A DNA stretch of 9,231 nt from Nitrososphaerota archaeon (GCA_027886925.1 JAPCJN010000036.1:1-9231); one strand, 5' to 3'; positions 1 to 6,173 are shown, counted from the first letter of the stretch. Notes: generated by a model from the letters alone, not told the origin. Program-made: numbers and translations.

Positions 1-473
1 TTCTCAGTTACCAAGTTGGTTACGGTGAGAGTCACACCCTTTGCTTCGTAGTCACTGGGGTCAGTGGACGAGTAGACACCGCCGGGGCAACTCGCGGCAG
101 GGGGGTTAGGGGTGTAGAAACCCGAACATGCTCCATCTCCTTCGAAGCCAAAGATTGGCGGTGACACACTGGCGCTCAAAGCGAGGCTGGTAACTCCACC
201 GCAGGTTGCGCAGTTGTCCTGCACTCCGACAAGGGTATCTTCGGACCCATCAAAGGGACCTTGACTTGAATCGGCATAGATGCTAACCGACCCGTCTGAG
301 TTTACGACTATGAGGATAGCGCAGCTGGTGTCGGCCCCGACCGCCGGGCACTGGGTCCATGGAGTTGGCGGCGCCGTGAATGCCGCGGAAGCTCGCAAGA
401 AAGGTGAGAAACTGAACATCAAGAGGAAGACTACAGCCATCCCTAACGCTATCGACCGGAAGCCCTTCTTCAA
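1..473 (-). CDS. Exported cell-surface protein, N-terminal part (cut by left edge)
   Basis: This frame is open for 157 codons from TTG (473-471) to the window edge. The protein begins with a textbook signal peptide: charged start MKKGFR, a hydrophobic core at about residues 8-27, and a likely cleavage site after ASA at about residue 30. The mature part is rich in Gly, Ser, Thr and Cys, with cysteines at 42, 51, 88, 91, 116 and 129. It includes the stretch GPFDGSEDTLVGVQ (72-85) and IFGFEGDG (107-114). I recall that kind of block from secreted bacterial and archaeal surface proteins, but I cannot name a function. TTG was chosen because it supplies the positively charged n-region and lies about 30 bases downstream of a TATA-like box at 501-508. 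An internal ATG at 440-438 would start inside the signal peptide and lose the charges. The gene is transcribed in the same direction as mrp but probably from its own promoter. Existence of the gene is well supported; its role is unknown. Confidence 0.75.
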   Translation of the reverse strand, partial: MKKGFRSIALGMAVVFLLMFSFSPFLRASAAFTAPPTPWTQCPAVGADTSCAILIVVNSDGSVSIYADSSQGPFDGSEDTLVGVQDNCATCGGVTSLALSASVSPPIFGFEGDGACSGFYTPNPPAASCPGGVYSSTDPSDYEAKGVTLTVTNLVTE

Positions 474-500
474 ACCGGAACCTATGAGGTCTCGACATGC

Positions 501-508
501 TATATAAT
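501..508 (-). promoter_or_regulatory. TATA box of the exported-protein gene
   Basis: Read on the minus strand this is TTATATA, centred about 31 bases before the proposed TTG start at 473. With the usual archaeal spacing of about 26 bases, transcription would start near 478, giving a nearly leaderless mRNA. No clear Shine-Dalgarno sequence precedes the TTG, which fits leaderless translation. Confidence 0.5.
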
Positions 509-582
509 GGCTATGAACCATTCATTCTTTGATATGAATTACAAGTTCATTTTGGGGGCTAGCGAGCCTCCGTGGCCACTTC

Positions 583-678
583 CTACCGAGAAGTGACTCT
601 CGCCTTGCGATACGGGCCCCTCGTCTTCTTTTTCCCTTTCTTCTTTTTCTCGTCCTTGACGAGGAGTTCTTCTGCCAA
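583..678 (-). CDS. Possible small basic protein (31 residues)
   Basis: A short reading frame begins with TTG at 678-676, 17 bases after the mrp stop codon, and ends with TAG at 585-583. The predicted peptide is acidic at first (AEELLVKDE) and then strongly basic, with a run KKKKGKKKTRG at about residues 11-21 and the tail GPYRKARVTSR. The same frame stays open upstream into the end of mrp, so the stretch could also be an alternative mrp C-terminus reached by frameshifting. Low-complexity lysine runs arise easily from purine-rich DNA, there is no obvious ribosome-binding site, and I recognise no family. If real, it would probably be co-transcribed with mrp and might bind nucleic acid. Confidence 0.22.
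   Translation of the reverse strand: MAEELLVKDEKKKKGKKKTRGPYRKARVTSR
649..663. other. Small perfect hairpin beside a pyrimidine tract
   Basis: CTCGTC and GACGAG form a 6-bp stem with a 3-base loop. The adjoining 627-648 is almost pure pyrimidine on the plus strand. On the minus strand, where the flanking genes lie, this becomes a purine tract, so it does not look like an oligo-T terminator for mrp. It overlaps the proposed lysine-rich small reading frame. Confidence 0.3.
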
Positions 679-695
679 ATCTTGTCGACTGTCGA

Positions 696-1748
696 CTACT
701 GGGAGTTCTGGTAAGCTACGATGCTGACCATGCCGGCCACCTTGTAGGCGATGTCTTTGAACGCGGCGCTCTCAGGGGAGCTGGGAGCCGCGGCGACCAC
801 CGGCACTCCGGCGTCCGATTGTTCGCGGATGAGCGGATAGATCGGGATCTCGCCGAGGAACTGCACGTCTAACGCCGCTGCGGCCCTCTTCCCTCCTCCT
901 TTTGCGAAGATGTACGTCCTCTCGCCGCAGTGGGGGCAAATGAAGTAGCTCATGTTTTCCACTATCCCTAGGATAGGGACGTTCAGCTTCCTGAACATCG
1001 CCAGCGCCTTTGTCGCGATGTTCAAGGAGGCCTCCTGTGGGGTCGTGACAATGACGACACCGCCCAGCGGGACGGTCTGGGACAGGGTCAGGCTCGCGTC
1101 CCCGGTCCCTGGAGGAAGGTCGACTATCAGGTAGTCCAGGTCTCCCCACTCTACCTGGGTCAGGAGCTGCTTGACCGCTCCGGCGACCATCGGCCCTCTC
1201 CATACCAGGGGGGTCTCGTCCTTGTAAAAGAAGCCGAGCGATATCACCTTTACCCCGTGAGCCGCGGGAGGCACCATCATGTTGTTGACCGCGCCGGGAC
1301 GCTCTCGGACGCCCATCATGACCGGAACGGTCGGCCCATAGATGTCTGCGTCGAGGAGCCCTACTTTCGCCCCGGCTGACGACAGGGCTATCGACAGGTT
1401 CACGGCAACGGTGGACTTGCCCACGCCACCCTTGCCGCTAGCCACGGCGATGATGTTCTTGACGCCCTTGAGCAGCTCGGACTGTTCGGCCATCCGTGTC
1501 GCCGGGATGTGAGAGCTTATCTTCATCTTTACTTCCTTGACACCTGGAAGCTTAGCCAGCGCGCCATTCACGTCGGCCTCTATCTCGGCCCGAAGCGGGC
1601 AGGCGGGAGTCGTTAGATTGAACGTGAATGAGACTACGCCCCCCTCAATGGTGAGGCCCTCAATCATGCCAAGCGTCACGACGTCTTTGTGAAGCTCTGG
1701 GTCCTGAACGCCCCGGAGCGCGTCGAGGACTTCGTCTGTTGTCACCAA
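696..1748 (-). CDS. Mrp/ApbC/Nbp35-family Fe-S cluster carrier P-loop ATPase
   Basis: This 350-residue protein has two parts. Residues 1-75 are a MIP18/DUF59 domain, with the conserved cysteine in TTPACP (C50). Residues from about 95 onward form a ParA/MinD-like P-loop ATPase with the deviant Walker A SGKGGVGKST (104-113), switch I DADIYGPT (133-140), the DYLIVDLPPGTGD segment (205-217), and the CPHC pair (271-274) that in this family binds a bridging Fe-S cluster between subunits. Members of the family hold and deliver Fe-S clusters to apoproteins in the cytoplasm. The length and domain order are typical of the DUF59-fused archaeal and bacterial type. The start is TTG at 1748-1746, with GAGG eight bases upstream; GTG at 1745 is an alternative that removes one residue. 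It is divergent from cofE across about 110 bases. The substrate proteins cannot be told from sequence. Confidence 0.96.
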   Translation of the reverse strand: MVTTDEVLDALRGVQDPELHKDVVTLGMIEGLTIEGGVVSFTFNLTTPACPLRAEIEADVNGALAKLPGVKEVKMKISSHIPATRMAEQSELLKGVKNIIAVASGKGGVGKSTVAVNLSIALSSAGAKVGLLDADIYGPTVPVMMGVRERPGAVNNMMVPPAAHGVKVISLGFFYKDETPLVWRGPMVAGAVKQLLTQVEWGDLDYLIVDLPPGTGDASLTLSQTVPLGGVVIVTTPQEASLNIATKALAMFRKLNVPILGIVENMSYFICPHCGERTYIFAKGGGKRAAAALDVQFLGEIPIYPLIREQSDAGVPVVAAAPSSPESAAFKDIAYKVAGMVSIVAYQNSQ

Positions 1749-1781
1749 GGATATTGCCTCTTTTCCAGGCCTCTCACCCGC

Positions 1782-1787
1782 TTATAA
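1782..1787 (-). promoter_or_regulatory. TATA box for mrp
   Basis: TTATAA is centred about 36 bases before the mrp TTG start (1748). The transcript would start near 1758, leaving a leader of about ten bases. The element is self-complementary and could in principle also act towards cofE. Confidence 0.45.
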
Positions 1788-1805
1788 CCATAGTTATTTC
1801 TTTTT

Positions 1806-1815
1806 GGAAATATTT
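1806..1815 (+). promoter_or_regulatory. Putative BRE/TATA element for the cofEDC operon
   Basis: GGAAATATTT combines a purine-rich BRE-like start with an AT-rich TATA-like part, centred near 1812. This places transcription initiation near 1838 and gives a leader of about 24 bases before the cofE TTG at 1862. It is the best candidate in the stretch, but the TTATAA at 1782 competes. Confidence 0.4.
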
Positions 1816-1829
1816 CATTAACTACCCCT

Positions 1830-1859
1830 CTCGCTGCGAGGCTGCGAGGCCTCGAGGCC
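1830..1859. promoter_or_regulatory. Dyad-rich block with a 12-bp perfect palindrome before cofE
   Basis: GGCCTCGAGGCC (1848-1859) is a perfect palindrome. Just upstream, CTCGCTGCGAG (1830-1840) is an inverted repeat around one base, and GCTGCGAG occurs twice in a row (1833-1840, 1841-1848). The block covers the predicted transcription start and ends two bases before the cofE TTG. Part of it (GAGG, 1854-1857) may be the cofE ribosome-binding site. The position suits a repressor operator or a leader hairpin masking the start. Both roles are inference. Confidence 0.35.
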
Positions 1860-1861
1860 AG

Positions 1862-2620
1862 TTGAGAGAGTCTAAGGAGATCCTGATTACTCCGGTCAAG
1901 GGAATCGGGCGCATCAAAAAGGGGGATGACCTGACCGAGGTCATATTCGCCGCATTGAAGAAAAGCGGTAGGGGGCTCAGAGACAATGACATCCTCGTAG
2001 TGGCTCAAAAGATCGTGTCGAAGAGCGAGGGACGGCTCGTCAAACTTGGGGGAGTGCTACCCACCGCCGCCGCGGAGCGATTGGCTAAGGAACTGGGGAA
2101 GGACCCAAGGGTGGTCGAGTTGATCCTCCGCGAATCGAGGCGCATCGTGAGGAAGGGCCACGGCGTCCTGATAACCGAGACACATCATGGGTTCGTCTGT
2201 GCGAATTCGGGGATCGACACCTCGAACGTTGAGGAAGGATACGCCGCTTTGCTTCCCGAAGACCCAGACGGAAGCGCCAAGAAGATCAGGAAGAAGCTCG
2301 AGAAGGCCACCGGGAAGAAGCTCGCGGTGATAATCACAGACACATTCGGGCGGCCGTGGAGGGAAGGGCAGGCAGACATGGCGATCGGATGCTCGGGCAT
2401 CGCCCCTTTTCAGGCGCTCGTCGGGAGGAGGGACCCATACGGATATGTCCTCAAGGTGACCGCGCCGGCGGTGGTCGACGAGGTCGCCTCAGCTGCCGAG
2501 CTGGTGATGACCAAGCTGTCTATGGTCCCGGTCGCCCTCGTCAGGGGGGTCAAATACATGAAAAGCGAGTCGGGCGTGAAAAGCATGGTCAGGGAGAGCA
2601 GCCTGGACCTTTTCAGGTGA
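1862..2620 (+). CDS. cofE: Coenzyme F420:L-glutamate ligase
   Basis: CofE adds glutamate residues to the lactyl side chain of F420-0 using GTP, the last stage of F420 synthesis in the cytoplasm. With the TTG start at 1862 the protein is 252 residues, the usual length for stand-alone archaeal CofE. Recognisable family blocks are TPVKGI near the start (10-15), VVAQKIVSKSEGR (46-58), NSGIDTSNV (116-123), LPEDPDGSA (131-139), ITDTFGRPWREGQ (158-170) and the C-terminal VALVRGVKYMKSE region. The frame is open back to 1739, but that would overlap the mrp start and add a tail unlike the family, so TTG 1862 with GAGG four bases upstream is preferred. Near residues 183-191 the family's usual D-x-R-G segment reads FQALVGRRD, a local departure. 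There is no nitroreductase (FbiB-type) fusion. It is first in the operon and overlaps cofD by GTGA. Confidence 0.95.
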   Translation: MRESKEILITPVKGIGRIKKGDDLTEVIFAALKKSGRGLRDNDILVVAQKIVSKSEGRLVKLGGVLPTAAAERLAKELGKDPRVVELILRESRRIVRKGHGVLITETHHGFVCANSGIDTSNVEEGYAALLPEDPDGSAKKIRKKLEKATGKKLAVIITDTFGRPWREGQADMAIGCSGIAPFQALVGRRDPYGYVLKVTAPAVVDEVASAAELVMTKLSMVPVALVRGVKYMKSESGVKSMVRESSLDLFR

Positions 2621-3546
2621 TCTTGATAAGAGTCGTAGCCCTCTCGGGTGGAACGGGCTCCTCGAAGTTCCTTAGAGGTCTGCAGAAGCTGGCGAAGTTC
2701 ACCGTCGTCGCGAACGTCGCTGACAACGGCTGGTTCCACGGCCTCTACGTGTGCCCTGACATCGACACGGTGACCTACACCCTCGCGGGTTTGGCAGACA
2801 TCGCACAGGGCTGGGGCCTTGCAGGAGACACGTTCAGGGCTCTGGACCGGCTGAAGTTGCTAGGGAGCGATGACACCTGGTTCAAGCTGGGGGACCTCGA
2901 CCTTGCTACCCACATTTTCAGGACCGAGATGATGAGGAGAGGGAGGAGCTTGACTGAGGTGACGATGAGGATCGCGAGGAGCCTCGGCGTGGTAGACTGG
3001 CCGATTATCCCGGCGTCTGACCAGCACGTCGAGACGCGGATACTCACGGCCGAGAGGGGGGACCTCCACCTGCAGGAGTTCTGGGTCAGGGAACGGGGCG
3101 GCCTCAGCGTGAAGGGGGTCCGCTACAAAGGAGTGAAACGAGCCCGTGCGACCGACGAGGTTGCGACGAGCATAGAGGCCGCGGAGAGGATAATCATCCC
3201 TCCTGCAAACCCGATCACGAGCATCATGCCGATAGTCGCCATCGGCGACATGAGAGGCATGCTGGACAGGAGCAAGGCCAGAAGGGTCGCCATCTCACCC
3301 ATGATAGGTCGGGGGGCGGTCTCGGGGCCCGCCGCGAAGCTTATGGTCGCCAAGAACCACAAGCCCACATCAGAAGGGGTCGCGAGGCTTTACGAGGGCT
3401 TGATAGACGTCCTAGTGATCGACGAAGGTGACAGGGCTCAGTCGAAGGAAATAGAGAAAAGGGGGATTTCTTGCGTTTGCGTCTCGACAATGATGAAGTC
3501 TCGAAGTGACGAGGTCGAGCTGGCCAAGGTCGCCATGGAGGCTTGA
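2617..3546 (+). CDS. cofD: 2-phospho-L-lactate (or enolpyruvyl-type) transferase making F420-0
   Basis: CofD joins the phospho-three-carbon unit, activated by CofC as a guanosine diphospho-ester, to the deazaflavin Fo. From GTG at 2617 the protein has 309 residues, normal for the family. Visible blocks are the N-terminal GGTGSSKFLRGL (11-22), CPDIDTVTYTLAG (46-58), the WFKLGDLDLATHIFRTEMM stretch (88-106), the PANPITSI segment (196-203) and SPMIGRGAVSGPAAKLM (227-243). The GTG overlaps the cofE stop codon (GTGA, 2617-2620), implying translational coupling. TTG at 2623 is a less likely start. The final codons contain GGAGG (3537-3541), which could serve as the ribosome-binding site for cofC. 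The stop TGA (3544-3546) is followed in the same frame by cofC without a canonical start codon. Whether the acceptor chain comes from 2-phospholactate or phosphoenolpyruvate cannot be told here. Confidence 0.96.
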   Translation: MILIRVVALSGGTGSSKFLRGLQKLAKFTVVANVADNGWFHGLYVCPDIDTVTYTLAGLADIAQGWGLAGDTFRALDRLKLLGSDDTWFKLGDLDLATHIFRTEMMRRGRSLTEVTMRIARSLGVVDWPIIPASDQHVETRILTAERGDLHLQEFWVRERGGLSVKGVRYKGVKRARATDEVATSIEAAERIIIPPANPITSIMPIVAIGDMRGMLDRSKARRVAISPMIGRGAVSGPAAKLMVAKNHKPTSEGVARLYEGLIDVLVIDEGDRAQSKEIEKRGISCVCVSTMMKSRSDEVELAKVAMEA

Positions 3547-3552
3547 ACTGAT

Positions 3553-4215
3553 CTGGCTGGCTCCACGGCAGTTATCATCCCGGTCAAGGCAGAGGACCCC
3601 AAGAGGAGGCTGGCACCTCTTCTGACCATGGCTCAGCGGAGGCAGCTTCAGGTCGCCATGCTCGAGGACACTCTCCAGACCCTCATCAAGGCTCGGATGG
3701 TCAAGAATACGTTCGTCGTCTCCTCGAACGGGCAACTCCTCGAATTCGCTCAGAGGTTCGGCGCGAACGCACTGCCCGAATCGAAAGACGCCGGAGTGAA
3801 CAGCGCAGTCCTTTTAGGGCTCGATTCGTCCTCGGACTATGAGAGACGGCTCGTCATCCCCGCCGACCTGCCCCTCCTCATGGCGGAGGATGTCAAGATG
3901 GGACCTGTGTTGGCACGAGAGGGAGCAGACGTCGTCGTCTCGCCGTCGGAGTCATTCGACGGAACGAACATGCTCCTGCTCACAAAAGGGGCGAGCATGG
4001 GACTGCATTACGACGACGACAGCTTCCGAAAGCACGTCTCGACGGCGACCGCCCTCGGACTCAAGGTCGCGGTCTACTACTCGAGGGGGGTAGGTTTCGA
4101 CATCGACAGGCCGAGCGACGTCCATAGGTTCTTCAAGTTCAACAAGCGGGGGAGCACGCTCACTTTTCTGGGCAGGACGATGAGGAAGGCGGAGAGGGCA
4201 AAGGCCCGAAGATGA
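3553..4215 (+). CDS. cofC: 2-phospho-L-lactate (or PEP) guanylyltransferase, start codon non-canonical
   Basis: CofC is a small glycosyltransferase-A-like nucleotidyltransferase that activates the three-carbon phosphoacid with GTP for CofD. Family features are the N-terminal nucleotide-binding strand VIIPVKAEDPKRRLAPLL (7-24), ALPESKDAGVNSAVLLGL (73-90), the metal-site region IPADLPLL (102-109), VVVSPSESFDGTNMLLL (127-143) and FDIDRPSDV (182-190). The first ATG (3628) lies after the essential PVK...RRL motif, so it cannot be the natural start. Upstream, the frame runs back to the cofD TGA with no ATG, GTG or TTG. I place the start at CTG 3553, which gives 220 residues, the usual family length, 11 bases after a GGAGG. 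Other possibilities are reading through the TGA to make a CofD-CofC fusion, or a sequence error near 3545-3560. Identity is secure; the start is not. Confidence 0.9.
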   Translation: MAGSTAVIIPVKAEDPKRRLAPLLTMAQRRQLQVAMLEDTLQTLIKARMVKNTFVVSSNGQLLEFAQRFGANALPESKDAGVNSAVLLGLDSSSDYERRLVIPADLPLLMAEDVKMGPVLAREGADVVVSPSESFDGTNMLLLTKGASMGLHYDDDSFRKHVSTATALGLKVAVYYSRGVGFDIDRPSDVHRFFKFNKRGSTLTFLGRTMRKAERAKARR

Positions 4216-4281
4216 TCTTCTTGCTGGTCGCCCCTGCAAGTTGGGAATAGCTCGCCCGAGCAGTCCAGTCCAGTATGCCCT
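4216..4281. other. Convergent spacer between cofC and nadE with small dyads
   Basis: This 66-base gap separates two converging genes. It holds two short inverted repeats: CTTGC/GCAAG (4220-4240, 11-base loop) and GCTCGCCCGAGC (4250-4261, 5-bp stem, 2-base loop), then a CAGTC-CAGTC-CAGTA tandem (4261-4275). The dyads could slow polymerase from either side, but there is no strong oligo-T run on either strand, so termination here is only a guess. Confidence 0.3.
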
Positions 4282-5148
4282 TCACCGCCATTCCCGCGGA
4301 TATCTCCAATCCGAACCATGCGACCTGAAGCTCACCCGGAAGATCTCAGGAGGATACCTCTTGTGCTGGGTCTTCTTCACCAGTCCTACTATCCTGTCGA
4401 CCTGCTCTCGCGATATCTTCAGATCTCTTGCTATTTCGGCTTCGTCCTTCCACAAATCAAACCTCCGATACAATATTCGATCGAGCAGAAAATAGTCGAT
4501 TCCCAGCTCTCCTTCCGCAGACTGATCCTTCCACAGCCCCGGCGAAGGCGGCTTTGTGTATACCGTCTCCGGGAGTCCTAAGTAAGCGGCGATTTGCCTG
4601 ACCTGGGTCTTGAACAGGTCGCCTAGTGGCAGGACGTCGACACCCCCGTCGCCAAACTTCGTGAAATATCCGATAGTGAGTTCAGACTTGTCCCCAGTCC
4701 CTACCACGAGGGCTCTGGCACGCTGGGCGTACGCGTGAAGGAGTATCATGCGCACCCTCGCCTTGATGTTACCGACGACGAGGCGATCCCTGCTGCCGAC
4801 CCCGGCTTTCTTGGTGAACTCGCCTGCCAACGAGTCGATGGCGACGACCTGGAAGTTCTCCCCGGGGACCTTCAGCAGCTCGACCACGGCGTGCGCGTCT
4901 CTCTCGTCCTGGGTCGAGGTAGAATCGCTCGGGAGGTAGTAGAGATGGACTCTTGCGGCGCCCACCGCGCGGACCGCCAGGCAAGCCACCACGGAGGAAT
5001 CCACGCCTCCGCTAAGGCCGATCACGGCGGAGCGACGCTGGGAGTATTGCTCTAGGTGCCTCCTCAGGCGTATCACGAGGTAATTAGTTACACCCCGGGC
5101 GTCGAGGCGCAACTCTTCAGGGACGAGCCTTTCAACGTCCGTGGTCAA
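4282..5148 (-). CDS. nadE: NAD+ synthetase, synthetase domain only (NH3-dependent type)
   Basis: NadE amidates nicotinic acid adenine dinucleotide to NAD with ATP, the last step of NAD synthesis. The 288-residue protein is a complete ATP-pyrophosphatase-type synthetase: SGGVDSS (46-52) binds the pyrophosphate, GNIKARVRMI (126-135) and GTGDKSELTIGYFTKFGDGG (150-169) are diagnostic, followed by VLPLGDLFKTQVR (172-184) and KPPSPGLWKDQS (199-210). There is no fused amidase domain. The frame is open a further 660 bases upstream, but that stretch is the shadow of the amidase gene. The proper start is TTG at 5148-5146, which overlaps the amidase stop as TTGA. It is somewhat longer than typical archaeal NadE because of a basic C-terminal tail after about residue 265. 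Ammonia could come directly or from the neighbouring amidase. Confidence 0.95.
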   Translation of the reverse strand: MTTDVERLVPEELRLDARGVTNYLVIRLRRHLEQYSQRRSAVIGLSGGVDSSVVACLAVRAVGAARVHLYYLPSDSTSTQDERDAHAVVELLKVPGENFQVVAIDSLAGEFTKKAGVGSRDRLVVGNIKARVRMILLHAYAQRARALVVGTGDKSELTIGYFTKFGDGGVDVLPLGDLFKTQVRQIAAYLGLPETVYTKPPSPGLWKDQSAEGELGIDYFLLDRILYRRFDLWKDEAEIARDLKISREQVDRIVGLVKKTQHKRYPPEIFRVSFRSHGSDWRYPREWR

Positions 5149-5987
5149 AGCGACTCGAGGACCTTGTGGAAGGCCGCCTTGTGGTCCTTGAAAGAACTCA
5201 GACGTCGGGTGCGCTCGACCACGGAAAGGTCCAGGTCTACCGTGAGGAGGTCCTTCTCGTACTTTTTCGCGCTGGCAATGATTTCTCCGCTCGGAGATGC
5301 GACCATAGAGCCTCCCCAGAAGTATTCTTCGTCTTCTGCTCCCGCTCGATTCACGAAGACCAGGAAGACGTTGTTCATCAGCGCATGCGCCGACAGAAGA
5401 CTCTTCCACTGCATCTCGATTGGTAGCTCTCCCTTCGGATTCGCCTGGTGGATACCCCTCGCCGGCGAAGAGGCTATGCAGAACACGACGTCCGCTCCCA
5501 TCCGGGCCAGCGCTTCGATCGGCTCGGCATGCCAAGCGTCTTCGCAGATGATTACCCCGAACTTGACCCTCCCCGCGCGGAACACCCGCAGGTCGCGCCG
5601 CGGGTCTCCCGGGGTAAAGTATCTCATCTCCTCGAAGAGCCCATAAGTCGGCAGATAGAATTTGGGAACAGAGCCGACTAGCCTTCCTTTGTTTAGTACG
5701 GCGGCGGCGTTCTGGATAATTCCCGCCCTCTTTTTTCTCACATAGCCAACGACGACGTGGCTGCGCCCCCTTCCTGTCGAACTCGCTATCGTCTTGAGGG
5801 CACTCTCGCACCTCGATGGGACTTCGTAGGCCACGTCTTTGAGCAGGTAACCCGTCAACGACAGTTCCGGAAATGCCACGACGTCGGTCCTTTCCTCTTT
5901 CAGACGGTCAAGAATTTCGATGTGCTCTTTCGCATTGCTCTCTACGTCCCCGATCTGTGAGGAAAGCTGCACCAGCGAGACGGTCAT
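5145..5987 (-). CDS. Nitrilase-superfamily amidase, likely glutaminase partner of NadE
   Basis: This is a carbon-nitrogen hydrolase of 280 residues (from ATG 5987) with the full Glu-Lys-Cys triad. Counted from that ATG they are: E41 in FPELSLTGY, K109 in PKFYLPTYGLFEE, and C148 in ICEDAWH. The Lys-region PTYGLFEEMRYFTPG and the ICEDAWH motif resemble the N-terminal glutaminase domain of glutamine-dependent NAD synthetase more than omega-amidase or beta-ureidopropionase. The gene ends in a TTGA overlap with nadE. The simplest reading is that it hydrolyses glutamine and passes ammonia to NadE as a separate subunit. ATG 5987 fits the family start (MTVSLVQLSSQIGD) and has AGGA eight bases upstream. 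TTG at 6005 would add six residues and overlap the small reading frame upstream. A different amide substrate remains possible. Confidence 0.9.
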   Translation of the reverse strand: MTVSLVQLSSQIGDVESNAKEHIEILDRLKEERTDVVAFPELSLTGYLLKDVAYEVPSRCESALKTIASSTGRGRSHVVVGYVRKKRAGIIQNAAAVLNKGRLVGSVPKFYLPTYGLFEEMRYFTPGDPRRDLRVFRAGRVKFGVIICEDAWHAEPIEALARMGADVVFCIASSPARGIHQANPKGELPIEMQWKSLLSAHALMNNVFLVFVNRAGAEDEEYFWGGSMVASPSGEIIASAKKYEKDLLTVDLDLSVVERTRRLSSFKDHKAAFHKVLESL

Positions 5988-6001
5988 TATTCCGTTCCTG
6001 T

Positions 6002-6127
6002 TCAAGACCTTGACGCCTCAAAGGACCACAGGGCTTCGTCGCCCGTGAACCCTGGGATGAGTCGGGGTGCCGGACAGACTCCGGGCAGCGTTGAGAATTG
6101 CGATCTTTCCACAGCGGTCATTCTCAT
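6002..6127 (-). CDS. Possible 41-residue leader protein ahead of the amidase
   Basis: An open frame begins with ATG (6127-6125), has AAGG seven bases upstream, and ends in TGA at 6004-6002. That TGA overlaps the TTG that could start the amidase, repeating the TTGA arrangement seen at other junctions here. The peptide (MRMTAVERSQ... to ...LWSFEASRS) has no recognisable domain, one cysteine in GVCPAP, and no membrane segment. Codon third positions are mixed. It lies about 15 bases after the transcription start predicted from the TATA box at 6163-6173, which makes it the first open frame on that transcript. It may equally be an untranslated leader. Confidence 0.25.
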   Translation of the reverse strand: MRMTAVERSQFSTLPGVCPAPRLIPGFTGDEALWSFEASRS

Positions 6128-6162
6128 TAGATGGCCTTGCGACGAACCATTCAACCGGGAAC

Positions 6163-6173
6163 GGATATAAATC
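6163..6173 (-). promoter_or_regulatory. TATA box for the amidase-nadE operon
   Basis: Read on the minus strand this is GATTTATATCC, a good archaeal TATA element. Transcription would start near 6142, about 155 bases before the amidase ATG. It lies downstream of the ABC-transporter operon, so amidase-nadE probably has its own promoter rather than depending on read-through. Confidence 0.5.

Noticed and set aside
280..507. Plus-strand 75-residue frame
   Set aside because: It lies antisense to the exported-protein gene, which has a signal peptide and promoter; the plus-strand peptide has neither.
1739..1861. Longer cofE starting at 1739
   Set aside because: The added 41 residues are unlike CofE, would cross the promoter region and overlap the mrp start.
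2356..2616. Upstream extension of the cofD frame within cofE
   Set aside because: It overlaps conserved cofE coding sequence, and the predicted peptide is Gly/Arg-rich with no similarity to CofD, whose normal N-terminus starts at 2617.
4261..4275. CAGTC tandem repeat, considered as an attachment site or repeat unit
   Set aside because: It has only three short copies, the last imperfect, with no flanking integrase, tRNA or direct repeats.
5149..5811. Long open frame continuing nadE upstream through the amidase gene
   Set aside because: The translation is low-complexity and arginine-rich with no family resemblance, while the other frame gives a full amidase with catalytic triad. High G+C keeps shadow frames open.
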